DNA of 64,000 nucleotides from an uncultured Roseburia sp. (GTDB lineage: Bacteria; Bacillota; Clostridia; Lachnospirales; Lachnospiraceae), in contig CAKQXQ010000007.1 of NCBI GenBank assembly GCA_934292805.1, positions 12,029 to 76,028 on the forward strand, read 5' to 3'. The translations under genes and the position numbers were made by a program. Numbering within the stretch: the first letter of the stretch is position 1; the number at the start of each line of letters is the position of its first letter. Under the pieces are notes generated by a model that was not told the origin of the DNA, searched no databases, and saw only the letters and a program-made list of their open reading frames with translations. This document shows positions 1 through 8,254 of this stretch, piece after piece.

Positions 1-156
1 ATGGTGGAACCCGGAAAGGCGATCACGGACGTGACACTCGCAAGGGCATTGGAAAAAGGAGAATATCCGGCAGTGATCCGGATCACGACCAATTCACTGG
101 AGGATGGCTCCGTAATGAATGGGGCAAATGTTGAGACGACACTGGTGGCAGAATAG
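1..156 (+). CDS. C-terminal fragment of a probable surface protein (cut by window edge)
   Basis: The reading frame is open from the first base and stops at 154-156, giving 51 residues. The first codon is ATG, but a real start there cannot be shown because upstream sequence is missing. The residues (…PGKAITDVTLARALEKGEYP…, ending in TTLVAE) look like the last beta strands of small secreted Lachnospiraceae proteins. It lies 11 bp before another secreted-protein gene on the same strand, so the two are probably co-transcribed. Function unknown. Confidence 0.5.
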   Translation: MVEPGKAITDVTLARALEKGEYPAVIRITTNSLEDGSVMNGANVETTLVAE

Positions 157-167
157 GGGGCGATGAG

Positions 168-620
168 ATGAAAGAAAAAATGATACTGGCTGTCACACTT
201 CTTCTGCTTACCGTTCCAATGATAAGTGCAGCCGCAGAACCGCCGAAAAAGACGACAGTGACCTATAAAGTGGATCCTGCATATGAGGTCGTGATCCCGA
301 CGAGCATGGATGTGTCTTATCAGGCGACAGAATCCGTTTATGGTAAAATCAGGGTGGAAAACGCCCTGTTAGAAGCAGACAAATGTATTTTAGTTACAAT
401 GAATTCTGACGGTGTACTGAAAAATGAGGCGCACCCGGACGCAGTGATCCCATATCAGATTCTTGCAGACGGAAAACCATTTACAAAGCAGACGTATACA
501 AAGACCGGAGAGGAGACGAAGCTGATCGTTTCCATTGCCCCGGAGGACTGGAAGAAAGCAGCCGGAGGCTCTTATAAGACAGCCATTACTTTTACAATTT
601 CTTATGTAAACCGACAGTAG
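168..620 (+). CDS. Small secreted protein of unknown function
   Basis: 150 residues. Residues 1-22 form a clear Sec signal peptide (MKEK, hydrophobic LAVTLLLLTVPMI, then AAA). The mature part alternates hydrophobic and polar residues, predicting an all-beta domain; it contains VIPTSMDVSY and ends …TISYVNRQ without anchor or sorting motif. The start has a GGGGGCGATGAG context. It sits between two other exported-protein genes and probably forms one transcript with them. I do not recognise a named family; the fold resembles beta-sandwich surface proteins of Firmicutes (inference). Confidence 0.7.
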   Translation: MKEKMILAVTLLLLTVPMISAAAEPPKKTTVTYKVDPAYEVVIPTSMDVSYQATESVYGKIRVENALLEADKCILVTMNSDGVLKNEAHPDAVIPYQILADGKPFTKQTYTKTGEETKLIVSIAPEDWKKAAGGSYKTAITFTISYVNRQ

Positions 621-641
621 CAGAAAGGCAGGGTGAAGAAT

Positions 642-1214
642 ATGAAAAAAATCAGGACGATTTTACTGACAGTCTGCATCTGCCTGCTATTGCCGGTCAC
701 TGCTTTGGCAACACAGAGTGAGATTGGCGCGACAGTACCGGATTATCATTCGGTAGCAATCGAAGCAGAGCATGCATCTGCACTGTATGTGCAGGGAAGC
801 AAGGGAGAAAGCATGGCTTATTCTGTTCTCCGATTTTCCGAGCCGGAATTTCAGATCCGGGCAGAAGACGGATGGAAGATCAGCCGTGTGCTGCTAAATG
901 GGACAGATGTCACTTCACAGATGAAAGATGGCATCTTAAAGCTGGCAGCAGTCCGGGAAGACCAGGTGATCACAATCGAGACAACGGAAATTAAGACCGG
1001 ACAGGGCGGCGGAACAAAGCAGGAAAATGCCGGGGCTGGAAAAGGAAACGGAAAAGCGGACAGCAGCGGCGATGAAAATAAGACAGTCATCGGGATGCTT
1101 GTCGCAGCGGCAACCGGGGACAGGAGCGTGACAGGGATTGCAGTGCTGGCTCTTGGAGCTGGAGTGCTGTTGCTTTGGACTGCTCGGCGCAGGCGAAAAA
1201 AGACTATTTTATAG
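642..1214 (+). CDS. Membrane-anchored secreted protein, unknown function
   Basis: About 190 residues from ATG 642, preferred over GTG 633 because GGTGA at 632-636 is correctly spaced from it. Residues 1-25 are a signal peptide (MKKIRTILLTVCICLLLPVTALA). A globular region of about 100 residues is followed by a Gly/Lys/Glu/Asn-rich linker (GQGGGTKQENAGAGKGNGK…), a hydrophobic segment (VLALGAGVLLLW) and a basic tail (RRRRKK). This is the layout of a cell-surface protein held by a C-terminal membrane anchor; there is no LPxTG. It follows the previous secreted protein by about 20 bp. Confidence 0.7.
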   Translation: MKKIRTILLTVCICLLLPVTALATQSEIGATVPDYHSVAIEAEHASALYVQGSKGESMAYSVLRFSEPEFQIRAEDGWKISRVLLNGTDVTSQMKDGILKLAAVREDQVITIETTEIKTGQGGGTKQENAGAGKGNGKADSSGDENKTVIGMLVAAATGDRSVTGIAVLALGAGVLLLWTARRRRKKTIL

Positions 1215-1243
1215 ACTGTGTAGCAGATTTGAAATCTGTCTGG

Positions 1244-1271
1244 TTGCAACACGGCCTCTCCGTGCTATAAT
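1244..1271 (+). promoter_or_regulatory. Sigma-A promoter of the LuxR-type regulator
   Basis: TTGCAA (1244-1249) and TATAAT (1266-1271) are separated by 16 bp and lie just ahead of the regulator start, showing that it can be transcribed apart from the surface-protein genes. Confidence 0.65.
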
Positions 1272-1302
1272 AAAAACAAGCATGGAGAGGAGGCTGGCAT
1301 CG

Positions 1303-2301
1303 ATGAGAAGCGTGTTACCGTTGGTAGGAAGTGCAACAGAAGAGATTGGAGTAGAAGAGGCGATCCGCCGGATTGAAGATCCGCAGCTTGCGGAGATCGC
1401 GCGTGCGGAACGTTGTTATTTTTCGGCGCAGGCGAAGGAGTGTGTGGATATTGTAAAAAAATATCTGACGAGTGAAGACATGATGCTCCGGCTGTCTGCG
1501 GATATGCTGTATGTATTTGGAAATCTGACGCTTGGAAATGTAAGGGAAGCGCAGGATGCCCGCACGGATGTAAAAGAATGCCTTTTGAAAGCACTTAATG
1601 AGAATGTATCCGAAGAAACGAGGGCATCCTGTATTTTTGCCTATTATCTGACGAGCATATTTTTACATATTGAACCAGAGAAAGAGATGCCGTCCCTGCA
1701 GCAGGCGATTGGATTTCTTCCGATGGGACAGCGTTTGTTTGCAATGAGCGTTTTGGCACACGGCATGTATCTGAAAAAAGAGTATGCCAAGGCACAGGGC
1801 GTGGTGGAGACGGCCATGCTTATGGCGGACAAGACGTATCTGATTCCATTTCTTTATTTAAACTGTGTGAAAGCAATGTGCCAGATTAACCAGAAAAACC
1901 AGGAGGGAGCGATCGCGTCCGTTTCTTCTGCATGGGAGCTGGCAAAGAACGATCAGCTCATCGAGCCCTTTATTGAACATCATGGATTATTGCAGGGAGT
2001 GCTGGAGGTCTGTCTAAGAAAAAGCGAGCCGGAAATTTACAAAAAACTGGTCGACGGTATCATCGCGTTCAGCCGCGGCTGGATGAAGATCCACAATCCG
2101 CAGATGAATAAGATGGTGACAGATCTTTTAACACCGCTGGAATTTTCCATTGCAATGTTAGCGTGCCGTGACTGGACGAACCAGGAGATCGCACAGCATC
2201 TCGGGCTGTCTGTGAATACAGTGAAACATTATGTCTCAGATATTCTGGATAAGTTACAGATTGATAAACGGGAGAAAATAAAGGCATTTGTAAATCAGTA
2301 A
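1303..2301 (+). CDS. LuxR-type transcriptional regulator with helical-repeat N-terminus
   Basis: About 332 residues from ATG 1303, chosen because GGAGAGGAGG at 1284-1293 is well spaced; ATG 1282 is inside that site. The C-terminal 60 residues are a LuxR/GerE helix-turn-helix (LTPLEFSIAMLACRDWTNQ, then EIAQHLGLSVNTVKHYVSDI, LQIDKREK). The preceding 260 residues are all-alpha and TPR-like, as in the arm of MalT/LAL regulators, but the ATPase module of that family is absent. It may control the neighbouring surface proteins (inference from position). Confidence 0.8.
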   Translation: MRSVLPLVGSATEEIGVEEAIRRIEDPQLAEIARAERCYFSAQAKECVDIVKKYLTSEDMMLRLSADMLYVFGNLTLGNVREAQDARTDVKECLLKALNENVSEETRASCIFAYYLTSIFLHIEPEKEMPSLQQAIGFLPMGQRLFAMSVLAHGMYLKKEYAKAQGVVETAMLMADKTYLIPFLYLNCVKAMCQINQKNQEGAIASVSSAWELAKNDQLIEPFIEHHGLLQGVLEVCLRKSEPEIYKKLVDGIIAFSRGWMKIHNPQMNKMVTDLLTPLEFSIAMLACRDWTNQEIAQHLGLSVNTVKHYVSDILDKLQIDKREKIKAFVNQ

Positions 2302-2328
2302 AATAAAAAAAGAAACGAGCAAGTCCCC

Positions 2329-2357
2329 TTGCAACTTTCCTGAAACCGTGCTATATT
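2329..2357 (+). promoter_or_regulatory. Sigma-A promoter of the TPP-riboswitch operon
   Basis: TTGCAA (2329-2334), 17 bp, TATATT (2352-2357). The predicted start is about 20 bp upstream of the aptamer. Confidence 0.7.
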
Positions 2358-2379
2358 CTTAACGAAAACTGAACAACAA

Positions 2380-2475
2380 ACAATGGGGTGCTGGCAGAAG
2401 CCGGCTGAGATTTGGACTGATACTGTTCATGACCCGATGAACCTGTTGGATAATGCCATCGTAGGGAGTGTATTG
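2380..2475 (+). promoter_or_regulatory. TPP riboswitch (THI element)
   Basis: The hallmark segments occur in the right order: GGGGTGCTGGCAGAAGCCGG, then CTGAGA, GACCCGATGAACCTG, and GGATAATGCCATCGTAGGGA. This is the thiamine pyrophosphate aptamer. It precedes ykoE and is followed by a terminator, so expression should fall when TPP is abundant. Confidence 0.95.
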
Positions 2476-2487
2476 CAAATAGTACAA

Positions 2488-2521
2488 AGAAAGCGTCCGG
2501 CATAGATCGAGGCGCTTTTTC
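2488..2521 (+). terminator. Riboswitch expression-platform terminator
   Basis: AAAGCGTC … GGCGCTTTTT forms a stem ending in a T-run directly after the TPP aptamer and before ykoE, consistent with transcriptional attenuation. Confidence 0.8.
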
Positions 2522-2585
2522 TAATGTAATAGGAAGATTCTTCTTTATGGCTCAGTTAAAACATATTTTGAGGAGGAATAGTAAC

Positions 2586-3197
2586 ATGACAACAAAAAAA
2601 TGGGAGTTAAAGGATATCATCATGATGGCGATTCTAGGAGTCGTTTTTTCAGCGGTGTATCTGGCAGTATTTGATGGAGGAGTTGTACTTTCTACAGTGC
2701 TCGCTCCTACAGGATTTTCCAATTTTGCTTTTGAGATCGTCTATGGTGTATGGTTTATGGCAGCTACCCTGGCAGCGTATATTATCCGGAAACCAGGTGT
2801 CGCTCTGGTAACAGAGGTTCTTGCATCTGTAATAGAGCTTCTGATGGGAAATTCCGGTGGTGTGACTGTAGTATTGACCGGATTCATTCAGGGTGCAGGA
2901 GCAGAACTTGCTTTCGCTTTATTCCGTTATAAAAAATGGAATCTTGCAAGCATGTCTCTGGCAGGAGTATTTTCTTCCTGCTTTATCTTCTGCTACGAAT
3001 TGTATTATCTGAACTATATTGCACTGGCTCCGGGACTTTTACTTGCTCAGATCGTAGTGCGTTTTGCAAGTGCTATCGTTTTCTCCGGAGTGATCTGCAA
3101 ACTGGCAGGTGACGGACTGGCAAAGACCGGTGTGGTAAAGAGTTATGCGATCGGAGCGAATGCTAAGATTGGCAAGGTATATGACGAGGAGGAGTAA
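2586..3197 (+). CDS. ykoE: ECF transporter S component for thiamine precursor (YkoE family)
   Basis: 203 residues from ATG 2586, with AGGAGG at 2571-2576. The protein is almost wholly hydrophobic with about six membrane segments and shows the YkoE pattern (…LSTVLAPTGFSNFAFEIVYG…, VTVVLTGFIQGAGAELAFAL). Such S components bind thiamine or its HMP precursor in the membrane and hand it to an energising module. Here that module is encoded downstream (YkoD, YkoC), and the TPP riboswitch upstream supports the assignment. HMP versus thiamine as substrate cannot be settled from sequence. Confidence 0.9.
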   Translation: MTTKKWELKDIIMMAILGVVFSAVYLAVFDGGVVLSTVLAPTGFSNFAFEIVYGVWFMAATLAAYIIRKPGVALVTEVLASVIELLMGNSGGVTVVLTGFIQGAGAELAFALFRYKKWNLASMSLAGVFSSCFIFCYELYYLNYIALAPGLLLAQIVVRFASAIVFSGVICKLAGDGLAKTGVVKSYAIGANAKIGKVYDEEE

Positions 3198-3198
3198 A

Positions 3199-4074
3199 AT
3201 GGATAAGTTAAAGGTTGTTCTGGACTGGTTTCCAAATACAAATCATACAGGATATCTGTTAGCACAGAAGAGAGGCTGGTTCAAAGAGGCCGGACTGGAT
3301 GTGGAAATCTTTGGTGAGGTACATGGAGAGATGGAACTTCATGGAGGAGATTTTGTCTGTGGACCGGAAATCGCTATGTTAGAATGCAGAGAGAGGGGAA
3401 TCAATCTGACCGGTATTGCAGTTATGACCCAGAAATGTGATTCCGGTATCGTATCTTTAAAGGAAGCCGGAATTACCCGCCCGAGAGAATTGGAAGGAAA
3501 ACGTCTGACTCACTGGACACCAGCCTGGTTCCATGCAGCAATCCGTCGCGTGGTAGAGGCAGACGGAGGCGATTATGACAAGATTAACCTGGTAAACCTG
3601 GATGTTGGTGATATTATAGCAACTCTTGGAAATGTGGCAGATGCTACATGGGTATATGAGAACTGGGAAAATCAGGAACTGCTTGAGGCAGGCAAGGAAA
3701 TCAATTATTTCAACTTAGGTGACGTGGATCCGATCTTTGATTTCTGTGCACCGGCTATGGCAGCTTCCGAGGAAGTTCTCAGAGACAGACCGGATGCAGT
3801 CCGTCGTTTCTTAAAGGTTCTGGATCGGGCATATCGTGAAGTGGCTGCACATCCGGAAGAAACCGTGATGGAAGTGCGTGATATGCTGCCGGCAGATGCG
3901 TCAGAATCACTGCTGATCCGCAGTCAGAAACATCTGGCTCCGATCCTTCTGGATCAGGAAGGACGTTGGGGAAGAATTGACGCCCAGAGATGGAACCGAA
4001 TGGCAGATTTTCTTGTAGAGTGTGGTGTGATTTCCAAGAGAACAGAACGGGAATTTACCAATGAGTATTTTTAA
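3199..4074 (+). CDS. NMT1/THI5-like protein lacking a signal peptide
   Basis: 291 residues from ATG 3199, one base after the ykoE stop, with GAGGAGGAG just before it. It starts directly with the mature-domain motif (LKVVLDWFPNTNHTGYLLAQ), typical of the NMT1/THI5 fold shared by ThiY binding proteins and the HMP-phosphate synthase THI5. The N-terminus has neither signal peptide nor lipobox, and upstream in-frame sequence offers none. It could be a cytosolic binding protein, an enzyme or a sensor. The operon makes a thiamine-precursor ligand likely. Note the unusual HGEMELHGGDFVCGPE stretch in the ligand-binding region. Confidence 0.8.
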   Translation: MDKLKVVLDWFPNTNHTGYLLAQKRGWFKEAGLDVEIFGEVHGEMELHGGDFVCGPEIAMLECRERGINLTGIAVMTQKCDSGIVSLKEAGITRPRELEGKRLTHWTPAWFHAAIRRVVEADGGDYDKINLVNLDVGDIIATLGNVADATWVYENWENQELLEAGKEINYFNLGDVDPIFDFCAPAMAASEEVLRDRPDAVRRFLKVLDRAYREVAAHPEETVMEVRDMLPADASESLLIRSQKHLAPILLDQEGRWGRIDAQRWNRMADFLVECGVISKRTEREFTNEYF

Positions 4075-4077
4075 AGC

Positions 4078-5490
4078 ATGAGTATTAGAATTCAACATTT
4101 AAGTTTTAGTTATTTTGAAGATCGAAAGGATATCCTTTCTGATTTATCCGCAGAGTTTGACGCCAGTGAGATCACTATTCTCACTGGCGCTTCCGGGTGC
4201 GGAAAGTCTACACTTCTTTATCTGGCAGCAGGAATCTATCCGCACAATGCCGGAGTGCTGCGTCATGGTACACTGGAGGTGGAAGGCATCCGTCCGGACA
4301 GTCTGGTCCCGAAGGAGCGTTGTGCCCTGGTGGGGATGATGTTCCAGAATCCGGAGCTGCAGTTTTGTATGGATACGGTAGAACGTGAGCTTTTGTTCTG
4401 TCTGGAAAATATCTGTACGCCAAGAGAGAATATGATGGCACAGGTAGAGGAGGCTCTGGCTTTCTGCAAAATCCCTCATTTGAAAGAAAGAACGCTGCAA
4501 AGCCTGTCAGGAGGTGAGAGGCAGAAAGTAATGCTGGCATGTCTCACTTTACTGTCACCGAAATGGCTTCTTTTGGATGAGCCTTTTGCAAATATCGATG
4601 ATGCTTCCGCCCGTATGATAGCAAAAAAATTAAAGGAATTAAACCGGACAAGAGGGATGGGGATTCTTGCGGTAGATCACCGGCTGGAGAACTGGCTTGG
4701 CATCGCAGATCAGGTACGGATCATGGAAAACGGCATGCTCCGCCCGGAGATAATGGATGCCAATACACTGGATCCGGAGCTTTTGAAAAGACTGGGTGTG
4801 ATCGTGCCAAAAGAAGCCTATGATCCAAAGCTTCCGGAAGCAACAGCGGGAGAGGTTGTACTGGAATTAAGGGATCTGATGCTTCGCCATCAGGGTAATA
4901 TTATTTTTCAAAATGTGAATGCAAAGTTTCGTTCCGGCTGCATTTATGCGATCCAGGGAGAGAGTGGCTGTGGAAAGAGCAGTCTTTTCGGAGCGTTGTC
5001 CGGTATTTACGCCTATCAGGGACAGGCATTATTGCAAGGGACGGAGCTTCGCAGACAAAAGAAAAAGGATCTGGGAAAAATCGGATTTGTCACACAGAAT
5101 CCGCAGGATCAGTTTGTAAGTGATACAGTAAAAGAGGAAATTCTGGTAGGCCTGAAAAAGCAGGAGGATGCGGAAAAGAAGACAGAGGAAATCCTCCGTG
5201 GCATAAAGCTATGGCGTTACAGGGATATATCGCCTTATATGTTAAGCCAGGGACAGCAGAGGCGTCTTGGAGTGGCAGCACTGATGGCATATCCCTGTAA
5301 AGTGCTGGTCTGTGATGAGCCGACCTATGCTCAGGATCGAAATAACACAATGGCAATTATGGATGCTCTGTGCAGACAGGCAAGAGAGCATGATGTTGCA
5401 CTGATTTTTTCCACGCATGACAGACAGCTTGCAAAAGATTATGCAGATGTGATCCTGGAAATGAAGGGAGGCAGCTTATGCGAACATTGA
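4078..5490 (+). CDS. ykoD: ECF transporter duplicated ATPase (YkoD family)
   Basis: 470 residues with two complete ABC ATPase domains. Domain 1 has Walker A GASGCGKST, signature LSGGERQK and Walker B LLLDEP. Domain 2 has GESGCGKSS, signature variant LSQGQQRR and VLVCDEP. A fused pair of ATPases is the usual YkoD/CbiO-like arrangement. It energises uptake through YkoE together with YkoC. It starts 3 bp after the NMT1-like gene and overlaps ykoC by 13 bp, indicating translational coupling. Confidence 0.92.
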   Translation: MSIRIQHLSFSYFEDRKDILSDLSAEFDASEITILTGASGCGKSTLLYLAAGIYPHNAGVLRHGTLEVEGIRPDSLVPKERCALVGMMFQNPELQFCMDTVERELLFCLENICTPRENMMAQVEEALAFCKIPHLKERTLQSLSGGERQKVMLACLTLLSPKWLLLDEPFANIDDASARMIAKKLKELNRTRGMGILAVDHRLENWLGIADQVRIMENGMLRPEIMDANTLDPELLKRLGVIVPKEAYDPKLPEATAGEVVLELRDLMLRHQGNIIFQNVNAKFRSGCIYAIQGESGCGKSSLFGALSGIYAYQGQALLQGTELRRQKKKDLGKIGFVTQNPQDQFVSDTVKEEILVGLKKQEDAEKKTEEILRGIKLWRYRDISPYMLSQGQQRRLGVAALMAYPCKVLVCDEPTYAQDRNNTMAIMDALCRQAREHDVALIFSTHDRQLAKDYADVILEMKGGSLCEH

Positions 5491-6173
5491 ATCCGGCCAT
5501 GAAATTCGTGACGCTTTTATGTGTGACCTTTGTGCTGGCATTTCGGTATCAGCCGGTATTGAACATATTTATTTTTTTTCTTTGTATGGCAGCTTTGCTG
5601 ATTTCCCATGTGAAACCAAAGACACTGGGAATTCTGATGCTTCCGATTCTGCTGGCGGCTGTCGGAATGTTTTTTACAGGATACCGGTTTTCTGCGGATG
5701 CATCAATGCCGGTGGCAGCAGCAGATTTTATGATCAGCGATTCGAGAGTATGGAATGGGATTGCACAGGCGAGCAGAGTACTGGCCTATGCAGGAGTGGG
5801 ATTCCTGTTTACCCTGACGACGGATCGGATTCTAATGGTCAAGTCTTTTGAAAAACAGTTCCATCTGCCACAGGTCTGGGTATACGGACTTCTTGCAGCA
5901 TGGGGGATTTTTCCACAGGCAGTGCAGGAGTACAAAAGAACCAGAGCGGCTTTCAGAGCCAGGGGAATTTCAGTATTTCCGGTATCTCCGGCGTTACTGA
6001 AACCATTGCTTGTAAAATCAGTCCGTTGGTCCGAAGAACTCTCGATTGCCATGGAATCGAAAGGATTTTCCGGGGAAGAAAAACGGACAGAATATATTCA
6101 GGTGCAGATCCGTCTAAGAGACTGGATTTTTCTGATTTTCTGCGTGACACTGACGATCTTTTTCAGAGTCTGA
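5478..6173 (+). CDS. ykoC: ECF transporter T component (YkoC family)
   Basis: 231 residues with several hydrophobic segments and the cytoplasmic T-component signatures ending in short Ala-Arg motifs (FRARGIS near residue 160, MESKGFSG near 200), which couple membrane and ATPase subunits. It overlaps the end of ykoD. With YkoE and YkoD it makes a complete dedicated ECF transporter for a thiamine precursor. Confidence 0.88.
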   Translation: MRTLNPAMKFVTLLCVTFVLAFRYQPVLNIFIFFLCMAALLISHVKPKTLGILMLPILLAAVGMFFTGYRFSADASMPVAAADFMISDSRVWNGIAQASRVLAYAGVGFLFTLTTDRILMVKSFEKQFHLPQVWVYGLLAAWGIFPQAVQEYKRTRAAFRARGISVFPVSPALLKPLLVKSVRWSEELSIAMESKGFSGEEKRTEYIQVQIRLRDWIFLIFCVTLTIFFRV

Positions 6174-6199
6174 AAAATCAGAGGGAAGGAAAGAAAGAT

Positions 6200-6706
6200 A
6201 TGGAAAAAAGATATTCAATCATATGCAACAGTTTAACAGGTAATACAAGAAAACTTGCAGATACGATCAGGGAAACATTGCCAGAAGAGAATTGTGATTA
6301 TTTCGGTTCAGGCAAAGAGGAAGAATTGAATTCAGAAGTGATCTGTGTCGGATTTTGGACAGATAAAGGGAATGCAGACAGTGCAACCTTAGAGCTGCTT
6401 AAGACATTGAGAAATAAAGAGATTTTTTTGTTTGGAACAGCAGGGTTTGGTGGCAGTGAAGCTTATTTTCAGAAGATCCTTGCAAATGTCAGAGCGTCTG
6501 TTGATGCAAGTAATACGATAATCGGTGAATATATGTGTCAGGGAAAAATGCCGATGTCTGTCAGGGAGCGCTATATGAAAATGAAAGAAATGCCGGATCA
6601 GTCTGCAAAGGCAGAATCATTGATTGAAAATTTTGACCGGGCACTTTCACATCCGGATGAAAAAGATCTTGCAGCGCTCAAGGAAATAATTGAGAGCACT
6701 TTCTAA
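6200..6706 (+). CDS. Flavodoxin family protein, BilS-like
   Basis: 168 residues from ATG 6200, with GGAAGG upstream; a longer frame upstream only shadows ykoC. The N-terminus YSIICNSLTGNTRKLAD is the FMN phosphate-binding loop of flavodoxins (S/T-x-T-G-N-T). The body (VGFWTDKG, LFGTAGFGGSEAYF, YMCQGKMP, NFDRALSHP) matches my recollection of gut Clostridia flavodoxins related to BilS, the partner of bilirubin reductase BilR. No bilR neighbour is present, so the electron partner is unknown. It is 26 bp behind ykoC and may share that transcript. Confidence 0.75.
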   Translation: MEKRYSIICNSLTGNTRKLADTIRETLPEENCDYFGSGKEEELNSEVICVGFWTDKGNADSATLELLKTLRNKEIFLFGTAGFGGSEAYFQKILANVRASVDASNTIIGEYMCQGKMPMSVRERYMKMKEMPDQSAKAESLIENFDRALSHPDEKDLAALKEIIESTF

Positions 6707-6723
6707 TGTCAATATTCTATTAC

Positions 6724-6775
6724 ATAAAAATATCCCCCATATAGGACTTTTGTATTTCATTGTCCTATATGAGGG
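6724..6775 (-). terminator. Hairpin terminator for the minus-strand gene
   Basis: CCCCCATATAGGAC (6734-6747) and GTCCTATATGAGGG (6762-6775) make a 14-bp stem with one mismatch. On the minus strand it runs into TATTTTTATG, so it should stop transcription of the gene ending at 6862; it may also block read-through from 6706. Confidence 0.7.
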
Positions 6776-6825
6776 TAGCATATCAAACTCGTTTTCGGGA
6801 CTTCTTATTTAACGGATATATAGAT

Positions 6826-6841
6826 GGACGTTCGACTTGAA
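6826..6841 (-). repeat. Dispersed repeat, copy A (16-bp core)
   Basis: On the minus strand TTCAAGTCGAACGTCC, identical to the first 16 bases of copy B at 40188. Following sequence (…TAAATAAGAAGTCCCGAAAACGAG) only loosely resembles copy B. Confidence 0.55.
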
Positions 6842-6861
6842 TTTTTATTCACCAGTTCCTT

Positions 6862-7350
6862 CTATATTGTAATTTTAAACCAGTCTTTTTCTTCAAAATC
6901 AACAACAGTACAATCATTTGCATAAGTGCATTCCGGAAGAATGATCATTGCGTGAAGCACGTCGTTATTAGCCGGGAGCGGACAAAGATGCCAGATTGCG
7001 GCATTTATCTTTACCATGTATCCTTTTGGTACCAGGAAAGCTTTTGCCAGTTCCGGAACCGGTGTACCGCCGGAAGCAGGTGCGACGTGAATAAGCATAT
7101 CGTCATCCAGTGCGACGATTCCTTCCCAGGTAGTCGTGTGGTATTCTGCAGCTTTTACAATTCTCTCATCTTTACGAACTTCAATTGGTGAAAATGCCAT
7201 ACTTCCTATACATGTACCGGAAATTCGATCCGGATAAAATTTATGGATTTCACCCTCCAGTGGATGGCCTTCCGGTTCTGTCATGTTACAAAATGTTCCA
7301 TACGGTGCAAAATCTACCGTATTGATCTTAACAGCTTTTACTTCTCTCAT
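6862..7350 (-). CDS. Ureidoglycolate lyase-like / DUF4867-type cupin protein
   Basis: 162 residues, with GGAGGA spaced ahead of ATG 7350. The sequence has the AllA-like small beta-barrel pattern (FAPYGTFCNMTEP, EYHTTTWEGIVALDDDMLIH, LVPKGYMVKINAAIWHLCPL). AllA releases urea and glyoxylate from ureidoglycolate, but no other allantoin genes are nearby, so the true substrate is uncertain. Monocistronic, with its own terminator hairpin. Confidence 0.65.
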   Translation of the reverse strand: MREVKAVKINTVDFAPYGTFCNMTEPEGHPLEGEIHKFYPDRISGTCIGSMAFSPIEVRKDERIVKAAEYHTTTWEGIVALDDDMLIHVAPASGGTPVPELAKAFLVPKGYMVKINAAIWHLCPLPANNDVLHAMIILPECTYANDCTVVDFEEKDWFKITI

Positions 7351-7479
7351 TTAAAAATCCTCCTCTTTATAAAACCCCATTACGGATAAAAACAGATATT
7401 TTTGCTCAGTTTTGTGATTACCCGATGCATCCAGTATAACATAGTTAAAATACAGTCTCAAGGAAAGCATATGATTCTG

Positions 7480-8151
7480 CTAGGTATTTTGAACTGTTAA
7501 TTCAAAGTGATTTTTATTTGTTTTTAAAAATCCTTCTTTTTGTAATTTGGAAATCTCAGTAGACATCGCAGCACGGTCAACACACAGATAATCGGCTAAT
7601 TGCTGGCGGTCAAACGGAATATCGAAGGATAATGAGGACTGTCTTAACGACTCGGCAGACAGATAAGACAGTATTTTCTCTCTGGTAGTTCGTTTCCCTA
7701 CGTGCGTGATTTTGTCATTAAAGACTAATATTTTTTTTGCAAGGACGCTTACGAGATTACGGATCAGCTTCTGATGATGCTCGCATGCAGTCGGACAGGT
7801 GATCAGAAGTTTCTGGATATTTAAAAGTATAATTTCACAGGCTTCTTCTGCCACTACACTGATATTTAAGACGGCACCTGCATTTGCAGCATATGGTTCG
7901 CCAAAAAAATCACCGGACTGGCATTTGGATAAAATATTGCGGTGCCCCCAAAGATCTTCCTGTACGATCAGAACGCTCCCGGAAACCACAAGTCCCATTA
8001 CTTCCGTACAGTCTCCGGCTCTGAAAATGTAGGAACCCTGTTCTCTGGAAATAGTTGTTGCATTCACACATTGAAGAATAGATAATATCTCGTCATCATT
8101 AAGCCCGGTAAAAAATGGACTATTTTTTAAAATAGGTAAATATTTTTTCAA
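7480..8151 (-). CDS. Crp/Fnr family transcriptional regulator
   Basis: 223 residues using TTG 8151, chosen because AGGAGG at 8161-8166 is 9 bp upstream; the longer frame to 8550 is a shadow of the opposite-strand gene. Residues 1-130 form a cyclic-nucleotide-type sensor barrel (FRAGDCTEVMGLVVSGSVLI, CQSGDFFGEP). The C-terminus is a Crp helix-turn-helix (FDRQQLADYLCVDRAAMSTE). There is no N-terminal cysteine cluster of classical FNR. It is divergent from the ferredoxin gene 104 bp away, which is its likely target. Confidence 0.85.
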   Translation of the reverse strand: MKKYLPILKNSPFFTGLNDDEILSILQCVNATTISREQGSYIFRAGDCTEVMGLVVSGSVLIVQEDLWGHRNILSKCQSGDFFGEPYAANAGAVLNISVVAEEACEIILLNIQKLLITCPTACEHHQKLIRNLVSVLAKKILVFNDKITHVGKRTTREKILSYLSAESLRQSSLSFDIPFDRQQLADYLCVDRAAMSTEISKLQKEGFLKTNKNHFELTVQNT

Positions 8152-8254
8152 AAAAGAAAACCTCCTGTTGGAAATCAAACATACAAGTTGCATTTCTAAT
8201 ATTATTATGATTATACCAGAAAAATAAAATATAACTATATTATGGAGGTTAAAG

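Noticed and set aside
5900..6199. N-terminal extension of the flavodoxin frame
   Set aside because: It overlaps ykoC in another frame; the ATG at 6200 has a ribosome-binding site and yields a standard flavodoxin start.
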